Positions 6,862 to 11,709 of a DNA stretch of 11,709 bases are shown here, piece after piece. The DNA lies in contig DAOVYU010000007.1 in assembly GCA_030635465.1 (NCBI GenBank), positions 1 to 11,709 on the forward strand, in the 5' to 3' direction. The translations under genes were made by a program, and so were the position numbers. Each line of letters opens with the position of its first letter. Positions within the stretch are counted from its first letter, which is position 1. Under the pieces are notes generated by a model. It was not told the DNA's origin. It made no database searches and worked only from the letters and a program-made list of their open reading frames with translations. This stretch comes from Bacteroidales bacterium. Lineage in GTDB: Bacteria; Bacteroidota; Bacteroidia; Bacteroidales; JAADJA01.

Positions 6862-7290
6862 ATGAGAAAATTCAGAACCATAGTTCTTGAAGATAATCTG
6901 GTTCATCAGGGAATTCTAAAATATTTGCTGACTACACGAAACCATGAAGTAATCACATACGACAATCCTTCAATCTGCCCTTTACAATTAACTCCTGAAT
7001 GCCGATGTAATGATAATGAACGCTGCGCAGATATCATCATCTCAGACCTCAATATGCCTTTTATTGATGGGTTGGAATACATCCGAAATCAACGCCTCAA
7101 AGGATGTAAATGTAAAAATATAGCATTGGTTTCGAGTGAATTGAATCCTCAAGTTAAGAAAGAAGCGGAGGATTTATCATGTAAAGTATTTTCAAAGCCA
7201 TATAATGTTTCTGACATTTTCAATTGGCTGGATGAAGTTGAACATTCTATGGATCCGGAAGTTAAATTATCTGATTGGTATTCTTGTTAA
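6862..7290 (+). CDS. Stand-alone receiver-domain response regulator, cysteine-rich
   Basis: From the ATG at 6862 this is a 142-residue single receiver domain with no output domain. The acidic pair is E10-D11 (in VLEDN), the phospho-acceptor is D62 in SDLNMP, the switch serine is S91 or S92 (ALVSSE), and the conserved lysine is K112 in FSKPY. Eight cysteines are unusual for a receiver: C39, C47, C49 and C55 lie in an insertion just before the phosphorylation strand, C82 and C84 in GCKCKN, plus C107 and a C-terminal C142. The clusters could bind metal or sense redox. An in-frame GTG at 6832 would add ten residues, but the ATG gives the normal receiver N-terminus. It is divergent from atpB; no kinase gene is near. 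Upstream, TTAGTTTG (6792-6799) is a one-mismatch -7 element. Confidence 0.88.
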   Translation: MRKFRTIVLEDNLVHQGILKYLLTTRNHEVITYDNPSICPLQLTPECRCNDNERCADIIISDLNMPFIDGLEYIRNQRLKGCKCKNIALVSSELNPQVKKEAEDLSCKVFSKPYNVSDIFNWLDEVEHSMDPEVKLSDWYSC

Positions 7291-7313
7291 AATGTAGATT
7301 TTGAAAAATAAAA

Positions 7314-7347
7314 AAGATCGTCCCAGTATCTATCCCAGAACGATCTT
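7314..7347. terminator. Hairpin terminator between receiver gene and groES-like gene
   Basis: AAGATCGT (7314-7321) pairs with ACGATCTT (7340-7347) around an 18-base loop containing two TCCCAG copies. On the minus strand the stem runs directly into TTTTATTTTTC, a strong U-tract, so it should terminate the groES-like transcript. For the convergent plus-strand gene the downstream sequence is only AT-rich. Confidence 0.75.
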
Positions 7348-7367
7348 ATAATATAAATTATTCTGAC

Positions 7368-7655
7368 TTAAATAGCTTCTGTTTCTACAATCTTTGCCAA
7401 CAACTCAGCATAAGGTACGAACAAATACTTTTTACCTTCAAAATCAACCTCAGTACCTGAATATTTTTTATACAATACCACATCACCAGCTGTAACCCCC
7501 GGATTTTCAATATTTCCCAAAGCCACTACCCTGGCCATTTGTGGTTTCTCCTGTGCACTATCTGGAATAATAATTCCGCTGGCTGTTTTTGTTTCAGTAA
7601 ATTCATCTGACAATGCTAACAGCACGTTTTCATTCAACGGTTGTAATTCTTTCAT
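7368..7655 (-). CDS. groES: GroES-type co-chaperonin, not paired with groEL
   Basis: This 95-residue protein has the cpn10 layout: PLNENVLL at the first beta strand, a mobile-loop region about residues 18-38 with ASGIIIPDSAQEKPQ (GroES has SAGGIVLTGSA), then ARVVALG, the strand AGDVVLYKKYSGTEV and the C-terminal YLFVPYAELLAKIVE. GroES forms a heptameric lid on GroEL. No groEL follows; a terminator does. Upstream, 33 bases away on the same strand, is the Trx-Grx fusion, so the two are probably co-transcribed. Several positions normally conserved near the start (GDRVLVK) differ, so it may be a second, divergent co-chaperonin rather than the main one. Family is confident; partner is not. Confidence 0.9.
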   Translation of the reverse strand: MKELQPLNENVLLALSDEFTETKTASGIIIPDSAQEKPQMARVVALGNIENPGVTAGDVVLYKKYSGTEVDFEGKKYLFVPYAELLAKIVETEAI

Positions 7656-7688
7656 TTCTATTAATTTTTATTGTTATATATTAAATTT

Positions 7689-8276
7689 TTATCCTTGTAT
7701 TTCTAATAACCTGTTAATCCTGGTTTTGTCGAACCCAACAATCATCTCACCATTTATATCTGTTTGTGGAACACCCATTTGTCCGCTTTTACGTTGCATT
7801 TCAGCTGCTGCATTCTGATCGTTAGAAACATCCAACTCTGTATATCTAATTCCATGTTTTCTCAAATGTGTCTTAATGGTTGTGCACCATGAGCAAGTTG
7901 GCGTTGTATAAACAGTAACCCGTTTTTGAGGTTTGACATTATCAGCAAGTTTTGAAGCATATATGGCATTCTCAAAAAAGGATTTGTAAAACCCCGGTTC
8001 ATGACAGCCTTTCAAAACATTAATAAATTCCCCTTTTGCAAATTCAAGCATAGTAGGCACAGATGTGATTCCATATTTTTCATGTATATCCCTGACATTT
8101 GTCACATCTGCCATCAGAATATCAACTTTGTCATGATTTTCTTCAATTGCATGTAAATTTTTCAAGGAACAATCGCTTTGCTCAGAACCTTTTTTATAAA
8201 GCAGCAAGAAAGCCCGTTCCTTATCCTTAACTTGTACAATCAATTCGTCGTGTGATATTATTTCTCTACCTCTCAT
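7689..8276 (-). CDS. Thioredoxin-like / glutaredoxin fusion protein
   Basis: This 195-residue protein joins two thioredoxin-fold domains. Residues 1 to about 105 are thioredoxin-like: VDILMADVTN, HEKYGITSVPTML (cis-proline P74) and FAKGEF match thioredoxin, but the active-site region reads KKGSEQSDCSL with only C36, so the CxxC is lost. Residues 118-195 are a glutaredoxin of the NrdH/YruB kind: VTVYTTPTCSWC with C128/C131, a GVPQ cis-proline at 170, and INGEMIVGFDKTRINRLLEI. The C-terminal half should be the active thiol-disulfide reductase or deglutathionylating part, the N-terminal half a docking or single-cysteine module. There is no signal peptide, so it is cytoplasmic. C91 is a further cysteine. 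It is first in a probable operon with the groES-like gene. Confidence 0.9.
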   Translation of the reverse strand: MRGREIISHDELIVQVKDKERAFLLLYKKGSEQSDCSLKNLHAIEENHDKVDILMADVTNVRDIHEKYGITSVPTMLEFAKGEFINVLKGCHEPGFYKSFFENAIYASKLADNVKPQKRVTVYTTPTCSWCTTIKTHLRKHGIRYTELDVSNDQNAAAEMQRKSGQMGVPQTDINGEMIVGFDKTRINRLLEIQG

Positions 8277-8344
8277 AGTAAATTTTTTTTATGCATATCA
8301 ATATATATGCCATGGTACATTTGTGTAGTAAAGTGGAAAATATT

Positions 8345-8368
8345 TCATATTGCTAAGTGTCAATATGA
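8345..8368. repeat. Inverted repeat in divergent promoter region
   Basis: TCATATTG (8345-8352) and CAATATGA (8361-8368) are exact inverted copies eight bases apart. The dyad lies between the divergent Trx-Grx and membrane-protein genes, an operator-like location. A weaker dyad, GCATAT (8293-8298) and ATATGC (8305-8310), lies nearer the Trx-Grx start. Confidence 0.5.
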
Positions 8369-8410
8369 CATTTTAACCCAAGGTCACAAATACAAATTAA
8401 TAAATTTATC

Positions 8411-8418
8411 TACTTTTG
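8411..8418 (+). promoter_or_regulatory. -7 element TACTTTTG for the membrane protein
   Basis: TACTTTTG fits TAnnTTTG exactly and would start transcription near 8425, giving an A-rich leader of about 30 bases before the ATG at 8455. No clear -33 TTG is seen at the expected distance. Its position makes an in-frame TTG at 8416 unusable as a start codon. Confidence 0.5.
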
Positions 8419-8454
8419 GACCAAAGAATTAAATCGAAATTTAAAAGAAAAAAG

Positions 8455-8826
8455 ATGGAAGAAGAAGCCAAAAAAGGAATGTCGCTTTTTACCAAAATTT
8501 CAATAGTAATTAACACTTTGTTGTTTGGCATTACTGGAATCTTATACCTGATTGACAAGAATAATTACCTCGGAATAATGCTATTGGCAGCTGGCGCAAT
8601 GAATATCATTTACTCATTGGTTACTATCCAAACCAAAAATTACTTTTTTGCGGTTTTGAATTTCCTTTTTGCATTGGTATCTGTAATTGTTTGCATTGAT
8701 TATTTGTTACAAAAGGTAAATTTTATGGGAATGGTCTGGATGGGCATCACCCTTTATTTCCTGATCACCGGATTTATTTTATTGATTCAAATTAGAAACA
8801 AAAAGTTTAAGAGCAAAATCAGTTAA
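8455..8826 (+). CDS. Small four-helix membrane protein, unrecognised
   Basis: I do not recognise this 123-residue protein. It has four likely transmembrane segments at about residues 11-31, 38-57, 62-83 and 90-112, a charged N-terminus (MEEEAKKG) and a basic tail (RNKKFKSK), which by the positive-inside rule places the C-terminus in the cytoplasm. No catalytic motif or cysteine cluster is visible. The start is the ATG at 8455; an in-frame TTG at 8416 lies inside the probable -7 element and would not be transcribed. The gene is divergent from the Trx-Grx/groES unit, and its stop codon overlaps the stop of the convergent CDGSH gene. Composition matches the neighbours. Confidence 0.8.
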   Translation: MEEEAKKGMSLFTKISIVINTLLFGITGILYLIDKNNYLGIMLLAAGAMNIIYSLVTIQTKNYFFAVLNFLFALVSVIVCIDYLLQKVNFMGMVWMGITLYFLITGFILLIQIRNKKFKSKIS

Positions 8827-8834
8827 ACTGATTT
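8816..8834. terminator. Palindrome spanning two convergent overlapping stop codons
   Basis: AAATCAGT (8816-8823) and ACTGATTT (8827-8834) are inverted copies around a three-base loop. The plus-strand TAA (8824-8826) and the minus-strand TAA (8825-8823) share the central TTAA. It can fold in both transcripts and may be a minimal bidirectional terminator, although the U-tracts on both sides are poor. Confidence 0.5.
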
Positions 8835-9059
8835 ATGAGCACCATCACAAAAGGGTTTCTTATTTGAATGTTTGCACATACACCAATAAACTTCTCTTTT
8901 CTCTTCAATTTTTACATGTACCGGTGTAAACTCAGTTCCATGATGTGAACCATCACAAAATGGTTGGTTTTTACTTTGGCCACATGCACACCAATGATAA
9001 TCTTCCTTTTCCATTATCATTGATTTAGGGTTTTTATCTGCAATTTTTGGATTTGCCAT
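8823..9059 (-). CDS. Tandem CDGSH iron-sulfur domain protein (CISD3/mitoNEET type)
   Basis: This 78-residue protein carries two CDGSH motifs, each binding a [2Fe-2S] cluster through three cysteines and one histidine. The first is CACGQSKNQPFCDGSH (ligands C24, C26, C35, H39) and the second CMCKHSNKKPFCDGAH (C60, C62, C71, H75), with Ala replacing the usual Ser. The tandem architecture without a membrane anchor matches the soluble CISD3-type proteins of mitochondria and bacteria, implicated in electron or cluster transfer; the physiological role in bacteria is poorly defined. It lies 94 bases downstream of pdxH on the same strand and overlaps the convergent membrane-protein gene by four bases. 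All eight ligands are intact. Confidence 0.95.
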   Translation of the reverse strand: MANPKIADKNPKSMIMEKEDYHWCACGQSKNQPFCDGSHHGTEFTPVHVKIEEKREVYWCMCKHSNKKPFCDGAHKSV

Positions 9060-9153
9060 TTTAATATTTTGAATGATTATTAAATTATTTATCTGTTTAA
9101 TAAGCTTTTAATAAAAAATCAATTTCACCTGCGATCTAATAAACTTTGAACTA

Positions 9154-9789
9154 CTATGGTTCAAGTCTTTCGATTTTCCATCCTTTATTAACTTTCGTAT
9201 AAAGAATCCGGTCATGCAGTCTGTTTGTCCGACCCTGCCAGAATTCTATTTTTTCAGGTACTACCCGATATCCTCCCCAGTTTTCCGGTCGTTTTATTTT
9301 TTTCTCATAATTACCAATCAGGCATTTTTGGAAACAGGACAGCCACTTCATGCATTTGTTTATAACTTTACTTTGTTTTGAAACAATTGCACTCATTTTA
9401 CTTTCAAGAGGCCTTACATCAAAATATGCATCCGATTCTTTTCTATTTATTTTCTTCACCTTACCCTCAATCCTGATTTGTTGTTCCAATTCTTTCCAGT
9501 AAAAAAGCAGGGCAGCATGTGGATTTCGATCCAGTTCTTTACCTTTTCTTCCTTCATAATTGGTAAAAAATACGAAACCTTTATCATCCACTTCCTTTAG
9601 TAATACTATTCTCGCTGAGGGCAATCCACTGGGCAAAGCTGTAGCTATCGTCATGGCATTTACTTCTGATACTTGCATTTTAAGAGCATGGCCAAACCAA
9701 ACTTTGAATTGTTCTATCGGGTTTTGATTAACTTGTTCTTTTCTCAGTTCAGCCTTTCCATATTCCGACCTGACATCTTTTAATTCCAT
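9154..9789 (-). CDS. pdxH: Pyridoxamine 5'-phosphate oxidase
   Basis: This 211-residue FMN enzyme oxidises pyridoxine or pyridoxamine 5'-phosphate to pyridoxal 5'-phosphate with O2, the last step of PLP synthesis and salvage. FMN contacts are seen in SARIVLLK (R60, K65) and NYEGRKGKEL. Substrate residues corresponding to E. coli Y129, R133, S137, W191, R197 and H199 appear as Y122, R126, S130, W184, R190 and H192, the last three in the signature FWQGRTNRLHDR. The C-terminus (WKIERLEP) is canonical. The segment 141-166 before RPENWGGY is atypical, with three cysteines (C146, C152, C156). Its start lies 49 bases from the divergent DUF218 gene, and the CDGSH gene follows downstream. Confidence 0.97.
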   Translation of the reverse strand: MELKDVRSEYGKAELRKEQVNQNPIEQFKVWFGHALKMQVSEVNAMTIATALPSGLPSARIVLLKEVDDKGFVFFTNYEGRKGKELDRNPHAALLFYWKELEQQIRIEGKVKKINRKESDAYFDVRPLESKMSAIVSKQSKVINKCMKWLSCFQKCLIGNYEKKIKRPENWGGYRVVPEKIEFWQGRTNRLHDRILYTKVNKGWKIERLEP

Positions 9790-9804
9790 ATTTGCACAAA
9801 ATAG

Positions 9805-9812
9805 TATTTTTG
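9805..9812 (+). promoter_or_regulatory. -7 element TATTTTTG upstream of the DUF218 gene
   Basis: TATTTTTG fits TAnnTTTG exactly and lies 26 bases before the ATG at 9839. The expected -33 region falls over the start of the divergent pdxH gene and shows no clear TTG. The 49-base gap means both promoters must overlap. Confidence 0.5.
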
Positions 9813-9838
9813 AGAATTACAAAATAAACAAAAAACTG

Positions 9839-10492
9839 ATGGGAAGGTTTTCAATTGCCAAGAAAAAAGAAAGATGGGTAGCCACCTGGTTTGGAAACCT
9901 ACTCAAAATTTTAGTGTTTCTATTGATAATTATCTTCTTTGTAAAATCTATACATCCATTTCTTGCCCAAACGAAACCTATCGAAAGTAAAATTCTGGTG
10001 GTTGAAGGATTTATCCCTGACTTTGCAATAGAAGCTTCCAAATCAATCTTTTATGAAGGGCAATATGAATTAATGATCATAACCGGTAAAAAAAAGCTAA
10101 AAGGATCCTATGTGGATGAATATGAAAACGATGGGCTGCATTCAGCTGCTACCCTCGCGAAAATAGGATTTGACACTACTAAAATCAAAGTCATTTCCAT
10201 TGGTGATGATATTAGAAAAGACAGAACTTATGCCACTGCACAAGCAGTTAAACAATGGTTGCAAAAATCCGGAAAGTCAAGTACAATTAATGTTGTCACA
10301 TTAGGTACTCATGCAAGACGAAGTCATCTGCTTTTTGAAAAAGCTTTGGAAGAGGATTTCATGGTAGGCATTATAGCAATTGAAGATATTAGATTTGATC
10401 CAGAAAAATGGTGGAGATCAAGTATGGGTGTTCGATCAGTTATTGATGAAACCATTGCATATATTTACGCACGTTTCTTTTTCTACCCATAA
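9839..10492 (+). CDS. Membrane-anchored DUF218 (YdcF/SanA/ElyC-like) protein
   Basis: This 217-residue protein has one N-terminal membrane anchor (about residues 20-38) and then a domain resembling DUF218. Family-like features are the first strand with loop SKILVVEGFIPDFAIEAS (50-67), MIITGKK (79-85), DRTYATAQAV (128-137, the usual ENTxxNA-like helix) and INVVTLGTHARRSHLLFEKA (150-169). The C-terminal WWRSSMGVRSVIDETIAYIY is common in this group. DUF218 proteins such as SanA and ElyC affect cell-envelope integrity or peptidoglycan-related steps, but no reaction is firmly established. The usual glycine-rich VVLGG strand is changed to VVEGF here. It is monocistronic or followed by smpB after 145 bases, and divergent from pdxH. 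Confidence 0.8.
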   Translation: MGRFSIAKKKERWVATWFGNLLKILVFLLIIIFFVKSIHPFLAQTKPIESKILVVEGFIPDFAIEASKSIFYEGQYELMIITGKKKLKGSYVDEYENDGLHSAATLAKIGFDTTKIKVISIGDDIRKDRTYATAQAVKQWLQKSGKSSTINVVTLGTHARRSHLLFEKALEEDFMVGIIAIEDIRFDPEKWWRSSMGVRSVIDETIAYIYARFFFYP

Positions 10493-10517
10493 CTCATAGA
10501 TATATAATTCTTTTCCT

Positions 10518-10525
10518 TATTTTTG
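10518..10525 (+). promoter_or_regulatory. -7 element TATTTTTG upstream of smpB
   Basis: TATTTTTG followed by CGCC fits TAnnTTTG. It would give a leader of about 105 bases containing the 8-bp tandem repeat. A second candidate, CATCTTTG at 10612-10619 (one mismatch), lies closer to the TTG start and would give a leader of about a dozen bases. Confidence 0.4.
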
Positions 10526-10557
10526 CGCCCCTTTAGTGAGGGTGACTTGATAAATGT

Positions 10558-10581
10558 GTGAATAGGTGAATAGGTGAATGG
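10558..10581 (+). repeat. Three tandem copies of an 8-bp unit upstream of smpB
   Basis: GTGAATAG occurs at 10558-10565 and 10566-10573, and a third copy with one change (GTGAATGG) at 10574-10581. The unit is non-coding in context and lies between the two candidate smpB promoters. Such arrays can vary in copy number by slippage. Confidence 0.85.
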
Positions 10582-10637
10582 GGTTAATAAGTAACTTCTT
10601 CTATATTCTGTCATCTTTGTTCTGACTTCTTATTAAA

Positions 10638-11087
10638 TTGGAAAACCAAATAAAAATAAAAAATAAAAAGGCCTACTACGAATATTTCATTAGTGAAAAA
10701 TATGTAGCAGGTATCCAGCTAGCCGGAACTGAAATAAAGTCGATTAGAACAGGAAAGGTAAGCCTGACAGAAGCCTATTGTACCTTTAGAGGTGTCGAAC
10801 TTTTTGTAATAAACCTGCACATTGCCGAATATCAATATGGTACACATTACAACCATGAACCAAAACGCGACAGAAAATTATTACTTACAAAACGTGAGTT
10901 AAGAAAACTGGGAATCAAGATCAAGGAAAAAGGATTTACAGTAATCCCAACCTTGTTGTTTATAAATGAAAATGGACTGGCAAAACTAGAAATAGGAGTT
11001 GCAAAGGGAAAAAAGTTATATGATAAGCGTGAATCAATAAAAACAAAAGATAACAAAAGGGATTTAGACAGATCATCAGATTATTGA
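10638..11087 (+). CDS. smpB: SsrA-binding protein SmpB
   Basis: The 149-residue SmpB binds tmRNA and brings it to stalled ribosomes for trans-translation. Signatures are NKKAYYEY (9-16), AGIQLAGTEIKSIR (24-37), the tmRNA-contacting NHEPKRDRKLLLTKRE (72-87, with Thr where His is usual in LLLHK) and the basic tail from about residue 124 with YDKRES, which enters the empty mRNA channel. The start is TTG at 10638: the frame closes upstream at the TGA at 10623-10625 with no ATG or GTG between, and the next Met codon lies too far inside. No ssrA gene is recognised in the window. A promoter and a short tandem repeat precede it. Confidence 0.96.
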   Translation: MENQIKIKNKKAYYEYFISEKYVAGIQLAGTEIKSIRTGKVSLTEAYCTFRGVELFVINLHIAEYQYGTHYNHEPKRDRKLLLTKRELRKLGIKIKEKGFTVIPTLLFINENGLAKLEIGVAKGKKLYDKRESIKTKDNKRDLDRSSDY

Positions 11088-11160
11088 TCTCGCACAGGTA
11101 ATAATCAATTACTTTGCAGATATTAATCTTGTTAAATTTTGTTAAAAGTATTTTAATGAA

Positions 11161-11192
11161 TTTGTAAATTTTGTAATAGATTAGTTCTTTTG
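11161..11192 (+). promoter_or_regulatory. Promoter of the GldA-like ABC gene
   Basis: TTTG at 11161-11164 and TTCTTTTG at 11185-11192 (one mismatch to TAnnTTTG) are 20 bases apart, the expected spacing. Transcription would begin near 11199, leaving a leader of about ten bases before the ATG at 11210. This suggests independent transcription from smpB. Confidence 0.45.
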
Positions 11193-11209
11193 CAAAAAAA
11201 TTTTAAACA

Positions 11210-11709
11210 ATGGATATAGTTGTAGAAAATTTAACCAAAAAGTATGGTGCTCAACGCGCTGTCGATGATATTTCATTCAAGGTAAAAACTGGAGAAATTT
11301 TAGGATTTCTGGGACCCAATGGTGCAGGTAAAACTACTACCATGAAAGCCATCACCACATATTTAACTCCCAACGAGGGTAATATTTATGTAGGCGAATT
11401 TTCAGTGTTTGAAAATCCGGATGGAGTTAAAAAAAACATTGGCTACCTCCCGGAAAACAACCCTTTATACACTGACATGCCTGTGCTTGACTACTTAAAA
11501 TTCGTAGCTGAATTGCAGGGTATTGAAAAATCAAAGATCAAGGATAAATTACTTGAGATGATCAATCTAACAGGACTAGAAGGTGAGAAACATAAAAAGA
11601 TTGGTGAATTATCCAAAGGTTATAAACAGCGTGTTGGTTTGGCCCAGGCTTTAATTCATGATCCGAAAGTGCTAATCCTTGATGAACCTACTTCGGGACT
11701 TGACCCTAA
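11210..11709 (+). CDS. gldA: ABC transporter ATP-binding protein, GldA-like (partial)
   Basis: The first 166 codons of an ABC ATPase run off the window end; bases 11708-11709 are an incomplete codon. Walker A is GPNGAGKT (35-42), the Q-loop region reads GYLPENNPLY with Glu82 in place of Gln as in many ABC-2 exporters, the signature is LSKGYKQR (134-141), Walker B is VLILDEP (154-160), and the D-loop SGLDP is the last thing visible. This sequence style (GYLPENNPLY, SKGYKQRVGLAQALIHDP) resembles GldA of the Bacteroidota GldAFG transporter, needed for gliding in Flavobacterium but also found in non-gliders. Another ABC-2 exporter ATPase is possible, since the membrane subunits lie outside the window. 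Confidence 0.85.
   Translation, partial: MDIVVENLTKKYGAQRAVDDISFKVKTGEILGFLGPNGAGKTTTMKAITTYLTPNEGNIYVGEFSVFENPDGVKKNIGYLPENNPLYTDMPVLDYLKFVAELQGIEKSKIKDKLLEMINLTGLEGEKHKKIGELSKGYKQRVGLAQALIHDPKVLILDEPTSGLDP

Noticed and set aside
8416..8454. N-terminal extension of the membrane protein starting at TTG 8416
   Set aside because: The TTG is part of the probable -7 element TACTTTTG (8411-8418), so it would not be in the mRNA; the ATG at 8455 has an A-rich leader.

Overview
The window is AT-rich, gene-dense chromosomal DNA from a member of the Bacteroidota. Four things point there: the gene content (DUF3109 protein, an AtpB with a signal peptide and His-rich periplasmic extension, a GldA-like ABC ATPase), several matches to the Bacteroidota -7 promoter element TAnnTTTG, the near-absence of Shine-Dalgarno sequences, and an ATP synthase operon that lacks atpD and atpC. 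No phage, transposon, CRISPR array, tRNA or rRNA was seen. Most genes are housekeeping, so the points of interest are small-scale.

Layout. 1-48 (-) is the start of an exported protein, cut by the window edge, with a perfect AGGAGG Shine-Dalgarno. 303-860 (+) is a cysteine-rich DUF3109 protein with a promoter almost touching its start codon. 980-1495 (-) is a non-heme ferritin that converges on DUF3109 across a terminator hairpin and has a 16-bp direct repeat just upstream of its start. 1567-6688 (-) is the F1Fo ATP synthase operon, transcribed atpB-atpE-atpF-atpH-atpA-atpG, with a perfect 16-bp-stem hairpin right after atpE. 6862-7290 (+) is a stand-alone receiver-domain response regulator with eight cysteines, divergent from atpB. 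7368-8276 (-) is a two-gene unit: a thioredoxin-like/glutaredoxin fusion followed by a GroES-type co-chaperonin without groEL. 8455-8826 (+) is an unrecognised four-helix membrane protein whose stop codon overlaps that of the tandem CDGSH iron-sulfur protein at 8823-9059 (-). 9154-9789 (-) is pdxH, divergent from a DUF218/YdcF-like membrane-anchored protein at 9839-10492 (+). 10638-11087 (+) is smpB with a TTG start, and 11210 to the end (+) is the N-terminal two thirds of a GldA-like ABC ATPase.

How the genes fit together. The ATP synthase operon supplies the whole Fo sector plus delta, alpha and gamma; beta and epsilon must be encoded elsewhere. Several neighbours concern iron, sulfur or thiols (ferritin, Trx-Grx fusion, CDGSH protein, Cys-rich DUF3109, Cys-rich receiver), but they lie on different strands and mostly in separate units, so a shared system is only a weak inference. 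The strongest candidates for undescribed biology are the cysteine-rich receiver, the Trx-Grx/solitary GroES pair and the atpE-atpF hairpin.
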